From the NCBI GenBank assembly GCA_009844085.1, contig VYCF01000076.1, positions 1 to 34,080 of the forward strand: 34,080 nucleotides of DNA, given 5' to 3'. The notes below the pieces were generated by a model. It had not been told where the DNA came from, ran no database searches, and saw only the letters and a list, made by a program, of their open reading frames with translations. This stretch comes from Gammaproteobacteria bacterium. GTDB lineage: Bacteria > Pseudomonadota > Gammaproteobacteria > Pseudomonadales > Pseudohongiellaceae. Of this stretch, positions 25,101 through 32,348 are shown one piece after another (position 1 is the first letter of the stretch; each line of letters opens with the position of its first letter). The position numbers and the translations under genes were made by a program.

Positions 25101-25871
25101 GTCGATGCCGAATCCGGTGAACGAGAAATTCAGCCGGAACCGCCGGAGCACAACGCCTTTAGCTTCCCCCGCGGCGTCCAGGTCGGCAGTTGCCTGCACA
25201 GGATTTTCGAAATCCTCGACGAGGAGCCGAATCGCGAAGTCGATCAGGTCTGTGGAGAACAACTCGCGCGCGCCGGCATCGAAGCGAAATGGCGAAGCGC
25301 CGCCCGGTCCATGGTCGAAAACACGCTCGAAACCGAATTGCGCGAACCCGGACAAGGCGGCTTCCGGCTAGCCGAAATCGACAAACGTCTTACCGAACTC
25401 GAATTCTTCTTCCCGGTAAGTGGCCTGCGACGTTCGGGCCTCGGTGAACTGCTGGAACGCAACGGTTATCCGGACCTGTTGAACGGCGGGCACGACAAGC
25501 AAACCATTGACGGCTATCTGCGCGGCTTCATCGATCTCACTTTCGAACACGAAGGCCGCTGGTATGTCCTCGACTACAAGTCGAACTGGCTCGGCAATCA
25601 GGCGGAAGACTACGAACCGGAGCGACTTGGCCGTGCCATGCGCCAGCATCGCTATCAGCTTCAATACCTGATTTATCTGCTCGCGCTGCATCGCTACCTG
25701 CGAACGCGCCTGCCGGACTACGATTACGAACGGCACATCGGCGGCGCTTTCTACCTTTTCCTGCGCGGCATGGACCCGGCTGACGGCATGACGCGCGGCG
25801 TCTGGTTCGACCGCCCCTCGGAGCAATGTATCGAGGCGCTCGACGATTTCATGGGAGGCGGCGGATCATGA
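22125..25871 (+). CDS. recB: Exodeoxyribonuclease V beta subunit RecB
   Basis: This 1248-residue protein has a UvrD-type superfamily 1 helicase domain and a C-terminal RecB nuclease domain. The Walker A is ASAGSGKT (23-30, Lys29), the Walker B is LIDEFQDTDP (Asp394, Glu395), with QSIYQFRGAD and the late motif RRLYVALTRARDR. The nuclease residues are His1025 in GSCLHRIFE, Asp1137 in GFIDL, and Asp1150 with Lys1152 in LDYKSNW, matching the metal-binding set of E. coli RecB (H956, D1067, D1080, K1082). It is therefore predicted to be an active 3'-5' helicase and nuclease for double-strand break repair and linear DNA degradation. The start overlaps recC by four bases, with GGGGAG at 22111-22116 as ribosome site. 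The end overlaps recD by four bases. Confidence 0.95.
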   Translation: MSADRSPTPLDTALTGGRTLIEASAGSGKTRAITTLVARLVVEQGLELDSILVVTFTKPATAELRNRIRKTLKAIQDAIGSAGDADDDQASELLERWEEIEKLDEECIRARIDLALLDIDRANILTIHGFCQRALKEFAFETGFPFGFEVSGDGAGIVESVVRDIWQRNFRDSSRIFANHVAKKKFMPAELAKWFGSLRAKLFRDVRGVPDQPVEPPEAENACRSVLESALATWREHGEEFRQIMLDTTALNKTSYPLAKIDNQLEWITAILAGGVLPAEIDELAKCARYLGAKSTSGKCRKGHQLPENPMFEAFDELADACAALSESFEAWFRHIRRQLVEEAGDDIRRLIRTERRLGYDDLLIEMRDALARESAGPRLAENIRRRFPVALIDEFQDTDPTQERIFSSIYGNREVSGGEDRPDQSSALYIVGDPKQSIYQFRGADIFAYLSAQQGTDSSLQLGHNWRSVPGLVDAVNAMFDAPLAFTIPEIGFTPAMPGRDDETRLKIDGEASSPFTFWLADDQPNNGSATALVADETANDVVRLLDLARAGKAMLGERLLRASDIAVLVSTRAQGREIAKALRGRGGKSVEIDDSNVFETREAEQVHRLLLAVANPGRQDYRRAALTGDLFGLDSGQLLALSEDDESWNRWAQQFMEWRDYWRSRGVGAMLRTIVGAEGGAGNLLRYADGPRRLTNLYHLTELLQEAETENRHSPAGILAWLKRRLEGQAGTKEGEEDAFTLRLDNDEDLVRILTIHKSKGLEFPIVYLPFAWYGRQIGIRSDEPVSFHVRDGNQFPAILDLNPDDSSRNAQSMEDFGESVRRLYVALTRARDRCVVAWTRIASGRNKELPPLAWLMHGNERGVEMLGGLEGGSMPASDSATPDAVAEAHAGIQADFRNKSREDFRADVAAVANKCPQAIEIREIGNVAPALAQQAEKLPDLGCREFSRATRRIRQMTSFTALSADHAAASPAHRFSEPGAPDHDEAEGDVDAESGEREIQPEPPEHNAFSFPRGVQVGSCLHRIFEILDEEPNREVDQVCGEQLARAGIEAKWRSAARSMVENTLETELREPGQGGFRLAEIDKRLTELEFFFPVSGLRRSGLGELLERNGYPDLLNGGHDKQTIDGYLRGFIDLTFEHEGRWYVLDYKSNWLGNQAEDYEPERLGRAMRQHRYQLQYLIYLLALHRYLRTRLPDYDYERHIGGAFYLFLRGMDPADGMTRGVWFDRPSEQCIEALDDFMGGGGS

Positions 25872-27640
25872 CGCTTCCTCCCGCCATTGAAACGCTGTTC
25901 CGGCAGGGCCACATCGGTGAAATCGACCGGCACCTGGCGGCATTGATCGCCGAACTCACGGGCGAAGACGATGGAGAAGCGCCATTGGCCGCGGCGATTG
26001 CGAGCCGGCACACCCGGCAGGGGCATACCTGTATCGATCTGAATCAAGTCGCCGGCCGCCATTGGCCAGCCGCTATCGAGCCCGACTCCTCAAGTCTGAT
26101 GCTGCCCGAACTCGAAACCTGGCTCGCGCGGCTCGCGGCAAGCCCGGCCATCGCCGGGCAGGAGACCGTGGCAAGCAGGCCTCTCGTACTGGACGCTTCG
26201 GGCCGGCTCTATCTCAACCGCATGTGGCGGCGGGAACGGTCGGTGGCGGTCCGGCTGCGGGAACTCGCAAGCCGCGAGACTCCTGAACCCGCCGAGTTGC
26301 AGGAGGCGCTCGACGAATTGTTCGAGGACATCCCGCCGAACGCGCTGCCGCGCAAGGCGGCGCACGTCGCCGTAAGCCGGCATCTTTGCTGCATCTCCGG
26401 CGGTCCCGGCACCGGTAAAACCACCACGGTCGCCAGGATCATGATGGCGCTGGTGAAAGCGGGCCAGGTAACGGCAAGAGACATCGCCTTCGCAGCGCCC
26501 ACCGGCAAGGCCGCTGCCCGCCTGCAGGAAGCAACCCGCGAGTCCCTGCGCGATATGCATGGAGGCGGCAGTCTGCCCGAAGAACTCACCGTGGAGGTAA
26601 GCACGGTGCATCGCTGGCTGATGAAGAGCGAAGCTGAAAGAGGACTCGCAAGGGTGCTCATCATCGACGAGGCCTCGATGGTCGATATCCATCTGATGAG
26701 CCGGGTGCTGGAGGCCTTGCCCGCCCGGGCGCGGCTCATCCTGCTCGGCGACGCCTCGCAACTGTCCTCGGTCGAGCCCGGTTCGGTCTTCGCCGATATC
26801 TGCGGCGCCGCCGCAGGCGAGCGCTCGCCGCTCAGGCATTGCGTCGTCAATCTCGAACACAACTGGCGCTTCGACCAAAACAGCGGAATCGGGCGGCTGG
26901 CCGCGGCGATCAACAGCGGAGATTCGGGCGCGGTCGAACAGGCGCTGCAACAGCCGCAAGAGCAGTCCGTCGGCTTCGAAGCCCTGGACGACAGCGCCGC
27001 CTTCGGAGAACTCGCGGAACGATTCGCTCGCGAACATTACGCTCCTATGGTCAAGCGGTTCCGGTCCATGGATGACGTCACTCAGCTCGAATCCTGCGAG
27101 AACCCTTTTCGGCATTTCATGGCGCTATGCGCCCATCGCCGGGGCGCGTTCGGTTCCGAGCGCTTCAATCGGCAGGTGGAACAAAGGCTGCGCGCGCTCG
27201 GGCTGGTCTCGGCCGACGAGGAGTTTTACGTGGGCAGACCCATTATCGTGACGCGCAACGACCATGGCAGCGGTCTTGCAAACGGCGACACCGGAATCGT
27301 GGTCGACAGCGGCCCAGACGCAAACAAGGCCGCGAACAAGGTCTGGTTTCCGGACCTGCGCGAACCGAACGGCGACATCAGGCTCGTCACACCCCAGCGG
27401 CTTCCTCCCCACGAAAGCTTCTACGCGCTTACCGTGCATCGTTCCCAGGGATCGGAATACGACGAAGTCGCGGTAGTACCCGGCCTCGCCGAATCTCCGG
27501 TCAATACCCGCGAATTGCTTTACACTGCGATAACCCGCGCCCGAAACAGGGTTGTGATACATGGCGCAAGCGATGGAATCAAGGCGGCGGCCGAGCGGGA
27601 AACCGCCCGCGGGTCGGGCTTGAAAGACGCGCTTCTGTGA
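25868..27640 (+). CDS. recD: Exodeoxyribonuclease V alpha subunit RecD
   Basis: This 590-residue 5'-3' superfamily 1 helicase is the fast motor of RecBCD. The Walker A is GGPGTGKTTT (Lys184), the Walker B is LIIDEASMVD (Asp267, Glu268), and the C-terminal helicase motif reads YALTVHRSQGSEYDEV with TAITRARNRV. The N-terminal part (about 1-150) that contacts RecC is less conserved, as usual. The length is close to E. coli RecD (608). ATG 25868 overlaps the recB TGA and is preceded by GGGAGG at 25853-25858. The frame extends upstream to 25826 inside recB without support. It ends 27 bases before the DUF1295 gene, which may be cotranscribed. Confidence 0.94.
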   Translation: MTLPPAIETLFRQGHIGEIDRHLAALIAELTGEDDGEAPLAAAIASRHTRQGHTCIDLNQVAGRHWPAAIEPDSSSLMLPELETWLARLAASPAIAGQETVASRPLVLDASGRLYLNRMWRRERSVAVRLRELASRETPEPAELQEALDELFEDIPPNALPRKAAHVAVSRHLCCISGGPGTGKTTTVARIMMALVKAGQVTARDIAFAAPTGKAAARLQEATRESLRDMHGGGSLPEELTVEVSTVHRWLMKSEAERGLARVLIIDEASMVDIHLMSRVLEALPARARLILLGDASQLSSVEPGSVFADICGAAAGERSPLRHCVVNLEHNWRFDQNSGIGRLAAAINSGDSGAVEQALQQPQEQSVGFEALDDSAAFGELAERFAREHYAPMVKRFRSMDDVTQLESCENPFRHFMALCAHRRGAFGSERFNRQVEQRLRALGLVSADEEFYVGRPIIVTRNDHGSGLANGDTGIVVDSGPDANKAANKVWFPDLREPNGDIRLVTPQRLPPHESFYALTVHRSQGSEYDEVAVVPGLAESPVNTRELLYTAITRARNRVVIHGASDGIKAAAERETARGSGLKDALL

Positions 27641-27667
27641 GAGGGCAAAACTGTCTATCATGACGCC

Positions 27668-28513
27668 ATGTTCGACCTGAATCTGTTTCCGCACCCGCTT
27701 ACCGGCACGCCGTTCGGCGCCGCGCTCGATCTGGCCATCGTAATCGGCGCACTGGCGTTGGGGCTGTCGCTGCTGACGCGCGAATACGGCTGGGTGGACC
27801 GTTTCTGGGCCCTGGCGCCGCCCATTTTCTGCCTGCTCGTGGCGGCCGACGCCGGATACGAATCGGCGCGGCTCAACCTCATGACCGTCCTGATCACGCT
27901 CTGGAGCGCCCGGCTTACCCACAATTACTGGCGCAAGGGCGGCTTCAAGCTGGGAGGCGAGGACTATCGCTGGACGTACATGCGGGCAAAGATGGGGGAA
28001 TTGCGATTCCAGTTCATGAATTGCACCTTCATCTCCTTCGGGCAGATGCTGATCGTCTGGCTGTTCACTTCGCCGATCCATCACGCCTGGCTCAACCGGG
28101 ACGCGCCGCTGAATTGGGTCGACGCGCTCGCCACAGGGCTGTTTCTCATGTATTGGGTGGGCGAGGCCGTGGCCGATCAGCAGCAATGGAATTTCCAGCA
28201 GGAAAAGAAGCGCAAGATCGAAGCCGGCGAGGAAATCACCGAGCCTTTCCTTACCACTGGACTGTTTTCCTGGTGCCGCCACCCGAACTTCTTCTGCGAG
28301 GTCAGCATGTGGTGGGTGATCTACCTGTTCGCCTTCGCTTCCAGCGGCTCCTTGCTGCAATGGTCGATCGCGGGCGCCATCGTCCTCAATCTGCTTTTCC
28401 TCGGCTCGACGCAACTCACCGAGACCATCACGCTGGAGAAATACCCGTCCTACCGGGAATACCAGGAACGCGTTCCGGCCCTGATCCCGATCAAGTTCAA
28501 GAGCAGCGACTAG
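27668..28513 (+). CDS. DUF1295 membrane protein (steroid 5-alpha-reductase/ICMT-like fold)
   Basis: This 281-residue polytopic protein has about six hydrophobic segments. The C-terminal signature GLFSWCRHPNFFCEVSMWWVIYLF, followed by an ITLEKYPSYREYQERVPALIP tail, is typical of DUF1295, related to 3-oxo-5-alpha-steroid 4-dehydrogenases and isoprenylcysteine methyltransferases. In that superfamily this region binds NADPH or SAM; the reaction of bacterial DUF1295 proteins is not established. It follows recD by 27 bases. Its TAG stop is within the palindrome CTAG (28510-28513), which is also the stop of the convergent DUF3667 gene. Start 27668 is the first ATG in frame; no strong ribosome site is visible. 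Confidence 0.82.
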   Translation: MFDLNLFPHPLTGTPFGAALDLAIVIGALALGLSLLTREYGWVDRFWALAPPIFCLLVAADAGYESARLNLMTVLITLWSARLTHNYWRKGGFKLGGEDYRWTYMRAKMGELRFQFMNCTFISFGQMLIVWLFTSPIHHAWLNRDAPLNWVDALATGLFLMYWVGEAVADQQQWNFQQEKKRKIEAGEEITEPFLTTGLFSWCRHPNFFCEVSMWWVIYLFAFASSGSLLQWSIAGAIVLNLLFLGSTQLTETITLEKYPSYREYQERVPALIPIKFKSSD

Positions 28514-29562
28514 TACAGCAGGAACGCAATAACCAGAAAGACCGTCAGGCCCGAGATGATGAGGGAGCCGTAGATCGCGCTGGCGACGACATACGCCAGT
28601 CCGCTGTAGATATATCCTGTGCCGTAGAAGAATTTCAGGCTCAGATACAGGTATATCCAGGCCCACATGACGATGACGAAATCCACCCATTCGACGAATC
28701 CCGCAAGCACCGGAATTTGACTTGCGACAACTCCCGTCAATGCCAGCAGGTAAGTTGAGACGATCAGGTAAGAGTGATTGTGCAAGGTGAGAATGAAATG
28801 CTCGACGTAGTAGCGGCCCTTGAAGATGAACAGCGCCCATTGCACCAGTGCGAGCAAGGGCATCATCAGCAAGATGAAGATCGTTACGTATTCGAGTGAC
28901 TCGCCGATGAAATCCCTGAAGAATCCCAGTGGATACTCACGCATTTCGGCATAGTTATCGGTCGCCTGGTCCACTATGAATTCCTGGAGCTGTTGACCGG
29001 TCGCCGCCGGCAGGAACGGAAATTCAAGCTGCTCCAGGAAGGCGCGCACATCTTGCGCGCTGAGATCCAGTTCGGCCAGATCTTCGTCTTCCGTTTCGCC
29101 GGCGATCAGGTCCCTGATCGGCTGGTTGGACTGTTGCAGCGCTTCCGCGTCCGTTTCTCCGGCCGCCAACGCCGCATTTAAGTCCGCCTCGTCCAGGAAG
29201 ATGCTGCCGAAAGTCCCGGCGATCGAAACGATGAGGAAAAAGCTGATGCTCAGTACGAGAAACATGCGCAGCGGCGGGGTGTATCGCGCGCGGCGGCCAT
29301 TCAGGTATTCGGTGCTCAGGAAGCCGGGCCGCGTGTAGAGAAAGTACAGCGAACGATAGACCCGGCCGTCGAGTTCGAAAACCGCATGGAACAATTGCCT
29401 GAGTATGCGCCAGAATGGCCTGCGTACTGCCCTGTCTTCCTGGCCGCAATCGGAACAGTACGTACCGAGCAGCGCCACTCCGCAGTTGCCGCAGCGGGCG
29501 ACTTCGACATTGACTTCGGCCTCGGCCGGGGTATCGGTTACGTTTTCAGTCAGTTCCCCCAT
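28510..29562 (-). CDS. DUF3667 zinc-ribbon membrane protein
   Basis: This 350-residue protein starts with an acidic N-terminus, then a four-cysteine zinc ribbon (Cys24, Cys27, Cys36, Cys39 in CGNC...CSDC). A conserved segment follows (FWRILRQLFHAVFELDGRVYRSLYFLYTRPGFLSTEYLNGRRARYTPPLRMF) that leads into the first membrane helix. A hydrophilic insert of about 100 residues, probably extracytoplasmic, and four further helices come next. This layout is that of DUF3667, a family of unknown function. The zinc ribbon should be cytoplasmic. Its start is 139 bases from the divergent DoxX-like gene and a plausible promoter lies between. The stop codon overlaps that of the DUF1295 gene. Confidence 0.8.
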   Translation of the reverse strand: MGELTENVTDTPAEAEVNVEVARCGNCGVALLGTYCSDCGQEDRAVRRPFWRILRQLFHAVFELDGRVYRSLYFLYTRPGFLSTEYLNGRRARYTPPLRMFLVLSISFFLIVSIAGTFGSIFLDEADLNAALAAGETDAEALQQSNQPIRDLIAGETEDEDLAELDLSAQDVRAFLEQLEFPFLPAATGQQLQEFIVDQATDNYAEMREYPLGFFRDFIGESLEYVTIFILLMMPLLALVQWALFIFKGRYYVEHFILTLHNHSYLIVSTYLLALTGVVASQIPVLAGFVEWVDFVIVMWAWIYLYLSLKFFYGTGYIYSGLAYVVASAIYGSLIISGLTVFLVIAFLLY

Positions 29563-29627
29563 GGCTGCTCATTGTGCCAGCAATCGGGAACGTGTTTAAG
29601 CGAATCCTCTGCCGGAGTGGATATTGC

Positions 29628-29656
29628 TTGGAATTTGCCGGATAGTTCCCAATTAT
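29628..29656 (+). promoter_or_regulatory. Possible promoter of the DoxX-like gene
   Basis: TTGGAA (29628-29633), a 17-base spacer and AATTAT (29651-29656) match consensus at four of six bases each. It lies about 45 bases before the start at 29702. Confidence 0.28.
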
Positions 29657-29680
29657 TGAATCAGGGACGATGCATAACAA
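29652..29680 (-). promoter_or_regulatory. Predicted promoter of the DUF3667 gene
   Basis: On the minus strand TTGTTA (29680-29675), a 17-base spacer and AATAAT (29657-29652) form a good sigma70-like pair, about 90 bases before the DUF3667 start. Its -10 element overlaps that of the plus-strand candidate. Confidence 0.38.
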
Positions 29681-29701
29681 TTCGATAGGGGGAACTAATC
29701 A

Positions 29702-30169
29702 ATGAGCAGAGCAAAAGTCATGCACTATCTGCCCTGGGCGTTGGCGATATTCGTCGCGATCGTCTTCGTGCAGTCGCTTTTCTTCAAATTCACCAACTCG
29801 TTCGAGACCCAGCACATCTTCACGACCATCGGCGACTGGATGGGCTCGATCGGCCTGCCGGCCTTCATCGCCTCGGGCTTTGCCGCCTGGGGCGGTTACA
29901 CGGTCGGAAGCGTTGAACTGATCGCTTCGATCCTGCTGATCATGCGCAGGACACAGGCGCTGGGGGCGCTGATCGGTTTCTTCGTCATCAGCGGCGCGAT
30001 CTTTTTCCACCTGTTTACGCCACTTGGCGTCAGCGTGGTGATCGATGAAGCGGGCAATCGGGACGGCGGCCAACTGTTCGCCCTGGCGGTGGGCGTGTTC
30101 ATCTCCACGATCCTGATCATGTGGCTGCGGCGAGGCGAATCGGCGGAGTATCTCCGCCTGGAAAGCTGA
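29702..30169 (+). CDS. Small four-helix membrane protein, DoxX-like
   Basis: This 155-residue protein has four hydrophobic segments: LPWALAIFVAIVFVQSLFF, IGLPAFIASGFAAWGG, a VELIASILLIM/ALGALIGFFVISG pair, and LFALAVGVFISTILIMWL. The phrase VQSLFFKFTNSFETQHIFTTIG is like the first part of DoxX-type proteins (KF...). The match is by pattern only and the function is unknown. Start 29702 is well supported by AGGGGGA at 29687-29693, eight bases upstream. The TGA stop sits inside a long hairpin that separates it from the convergent quinohemoprotein gene. Confidence 0.72.
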   Translation: MSRAKVMHYLPWALAIFVAIVFVQSLFFKFTNSFETQHIFTTIGDWMGSIGLPAFIASGFAAWGGYTVGSVELIASILLIMRRTQALGALIGFFVISGAIFFHLFTPLGVSVVIDEAGNRDGGQLFALAVGVFISTILIMWLRRGESAEYLRLES

Positions 30170-30193
30170 AGCGGAAATTCGCTCCAGCTTTCC
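30160..30193. terminator. Probable bidirectional hairpin between convergent genes
   Basis: GGAAAGCTG (30160-30168) pairs with CAGCTTTCC (30185-30193). After one A-C mismatch, AGCG (30170-30173) pairs with CGCT (30180-30183) around a GAAATT loop. The stem holds the DoxX-like stop codon and ends two bases before the quinohemoprotein stop. No T tract follows on either strand. Confidence 0.5.
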
Positions 30194-30194
30194 G

Positions 30195-32288
30195 TCAGTC
30201 TTCGTCCAGGCTGAAGACGTAAAGCGCGTTGCCGTTGGCCGGATGGCGAACGTCCGGCGATACCACCCGCGGCACCGTGCGCGGACTGACTCCCCGGGCG
30301 CCGAGGCCGGTGGTCACCGCGATATATTGCTTGCCATCGACGGCATAGCTGACCGGGTGACCTTGCACCGACGTCCCGAGCCGGGTTTCCCAGAGGATTT
30401 CGCCGTTGCGCACGTCGAAAGCGCGGAAGCGCCGGTCGAGGTCGCCGACGAAAGCCAGGTCGCCGGCCGTGGTGATCACCCCGGTCAGCAAGGCCGCGCG
30501 TTGCTCATAGCTCCAGATCTCTTCCATGCTGTCGACGTCGTAAGCCGCCAGCTTGCCCATGTTGCCGTCGGACCCGGGCATCTCGAACCAGCGCCGGTTC
30601 GCCGCCGTGCCGCCGGCGCCGTGCACGAGCGGAACTTCGCGCGCGGCGATTTCGAGACAGGATTGGCTGAGCGGGATCACCAGCGCAGCGCTCGGCTCGT
30701 GATAACTCATCGAATGCCAGTCCTTGCCGCCTGCGGTGCTCGGGCAGACCGAGATCCATTGGTCTAGTTGCGCATTCCGGATGTCGTCGCGGTAGGTGAC
30801 CGCGCCGGTCACCGGGTCGATTTCGGTGAAAGCGTTCTGGAACACGGTTTCCTTGTAACCGATGAATTCGCCGCTTTCGCGGTCGTGTTTCCAGAGGATG
30901 CCGTGCTTGCCGACGGAAAAGACCAGCTTGTCGTTGCCGCGGTCGATGAGTACGCGTTCGAACACTTCGTCGAGGTCGAGCGCTTCCGCCGGCACGTGCT
31001 GGAAGAACCAGTCGAGTTCGCCGCTGTCGACATCGATGGCGACGGTGGCGTTGGTGAACAGTCCCGCGTCGTTTATCGACAGGCTGCGCGAGGCCGGCAT
31101 CCAGGGTTTTTGCTGGGCCGTGCCCCAGAAGGTGAGTTTCGATACCGGATCGTAGCTGCCGGTGATCCAGGTTTCGCCGCCGGCGCGGAACAGGTCGGCG
31201 ATATCGCCCCAGGTGTCGCCGCCGGGCTCGCCGGCTTCGGCGACTGTGTTGAAGCGCCAGAGAACTTCGCCGGTATCGGCGTCATAGGCGCTGATGTAAC
31301 AGTCTTCCTCGATATAGCGCGAACAGCCCGCGAGTCCCTGGATGACCTTGCCGTCCGCGACGATGGGGCCGCTGGAATTCTGGAATCCCCTGCTGCTGTC
31401 GGCGACTTCGGTTTCCCAAACAGGCTCGCCGGTGCGGGCGTCGAGCGCGAGCAGGCGCGTGTCGGTCGTCGCGTGAATGATCTTGTCCTCGTAGATGGCG
31501 ATGTTACGCATGTCGCCGCTGTCGAAAGGGCCGGCATGGTGTTCCCAGATCAACTCGCCGGTGACGGCATCGAGCGCTTGCACGATATTGCTGCTGTTGA
31601 TCAGGTAGATGACGCCGTCGTAGACCAGCGGCGCCGGCTCGGAATCGCCTTCATGCATGCTCCAGACCCATTCCAGCCGCAGGCCGGAGACGTTTTCGGC
31701 GTTGATCTGGTCGAGCGGGCTATAGCTCCAGGCCTGGAAATTGCGCCGCAACATGGGCCAGTCGCCCGGCGCGGGATCGATCAGCATCGCGTCGCTGATC
31801 GGCGTGAAATTTTCGACGGTTCCCGCGCGCACTACTCCGGTCGGCCGCTCCGGCTCCTGCCGCCCGAACAGCAGATTGCCGGTTTCGCTGTATGTGAGCA
31901 TGGCGTAGTCGGCTTGCGCGTCGAGCGCGGGATTGGCGTCGCTTACGCCCATGGAACGCATCATGTGGGCGACGATATTGAAATAGGTCTCGTCGCTGAT
32001 GCCGGCATTGCCCCCCGGCGGCATGCTGCCCTTGAGGTAATTGAAGAAGTCGAACGGTGTCTGCTGCCCGTAGCGACCCATGAAACCCGCGCCGGAAAGC
32101 ACGGGCCCCAGGGCGCTGCCTTGCAATTCCGCGCCATGGCAGGCGGCGCACCAGGTGGCGTATTCGGCCTCGCCGGCCGCGGCCTGGTCGGCGAAAACGA
32201 TCGGGGCTTCCTCCACTGTCGCCGGCCGGTCGCAGGCGGCAAGCGCGGCCAGCAGCGCCAGTGGGCCGAAGATGCGTGTCGTATTCAT
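30195..32288 (-). CDS. Lipoprotein quinohemoprotein: N-terminal cytochrome c plus PQQ propeller dehydrogenase
   Basis: This 697-residue protein has a lipoprotein signal (lipobox L-A-A-C, Cys19), then a small cytochrome c domain with CAACH (Cys47, Cys50, His51) and probable axial Met89 in [12 protein letters not shown]-type eight-bladed propeller follows from about residue 175 ([73 protein letters not shown]). It should oxidise an alcohol-type substrate and pass electrons from PQQ to its own heme. In classical type II quinohemoprotein alcohol dehydrogenases the cytochrome is C-terminal. The N-terminal order is known from polyvinyl alcohol dehydrogenase, but the propeller motifs here look alcohol-dehydrogenase-like. 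ATG 32288 is chosen with GAGG upstream. The lipobox predicts membrane anchoring on the periplasmic side. Confidence 0.88.
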   Translation of the reverse strand: MNTTRIFGPLALLAALAACDRPATVEEAPIVFADQAAAGEAEYATWCAACHGAELQGSALGPVLSGAGFMGRYGQQTPFDFFNYLKGSMPPGGNAGISDETYFNIVAHMMRSMGVSDANPALDAQADYAMLTYSETGNLLFGRQEPERPTGVVRAGTVENFTPISDAMLIDPAPGDWPMLRRNFQAWSYSPLDQINAENVSGLRLEWVWSMHEGDSEPAPLVYDGVIYLINSSNIVQALDAVTGELIWEHHAGPFDSGDMRNIAIYEDKIIHATTDTRLLALDARTGEPVWETEVADSSRGFQNSSGPIVADGKVIQGLAGCSRYIEEDCYISAYDADTGEVLWRFNTVAEAGEPGGDTWGDIADLFRAGGETWITGSYDPVSKLTFWGTAQQKPWMPASRSLSINDAGLFTNATVAIDVDSGELDWFFQHVPAEALDLDEVFERVLIDRGNDKLVFSVGKHGILWKHDRESGEFIGYKETVFQNAFTEIDPVTGAVTYRDDIRNAQLDQWISVCPSTAGGKDWHSMSYHEPSAALVIPLSQSCLEIAAREVPLVHGAGGTAANRRWFEMPGSDGNMGKLAAYDVDSMEEIWSYEQRAALLTGVITTAGDLAFVGDLDRRFRAFDVRNGEILWETRLGTSVQGHPVSYAVDGKQYIAVTTGLGARGVSPRTVPRVVSPDVRHPANGNALYVFSLDED

Positions 32289-32318
32289 TTGTGCGCCTCG
32301 CACCGGAACTTTGACCCG

Positions 32319-32347
32319 ATTATGGAAAAGCGCTTTGACTAAGGCAA
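32319..32347 (-). promoter_or_regulatory. Predicted promoter of the quinohemoprotein gene
   Basis: On the minus strand TTGCCT (32347-32342), a 17-base spacer and CATAAT (32324-32319) lie directly after the gpmI stop codon and about 30 bases before the quinohemoprotein start. This suggests transcription independent of gpmI. Confidence 0.48.
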
Positions 32348-32348
32348 C

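Noticed and set aside
27125..28840. A 571-codon minus-strand open frame across recD, DUF1295 and DUF3667
   Set aside because: It crosses three supported genes and has no domain signature.
30768..32342. A 524-codon plus-strand open frame opposite the quinohemoprotein
   Set aside because: The opposite strand has lipobox, heme motif and PQQ repeats. This frame shows only low-complexity Val/Ala/Gly/Asp sequence without motifs.
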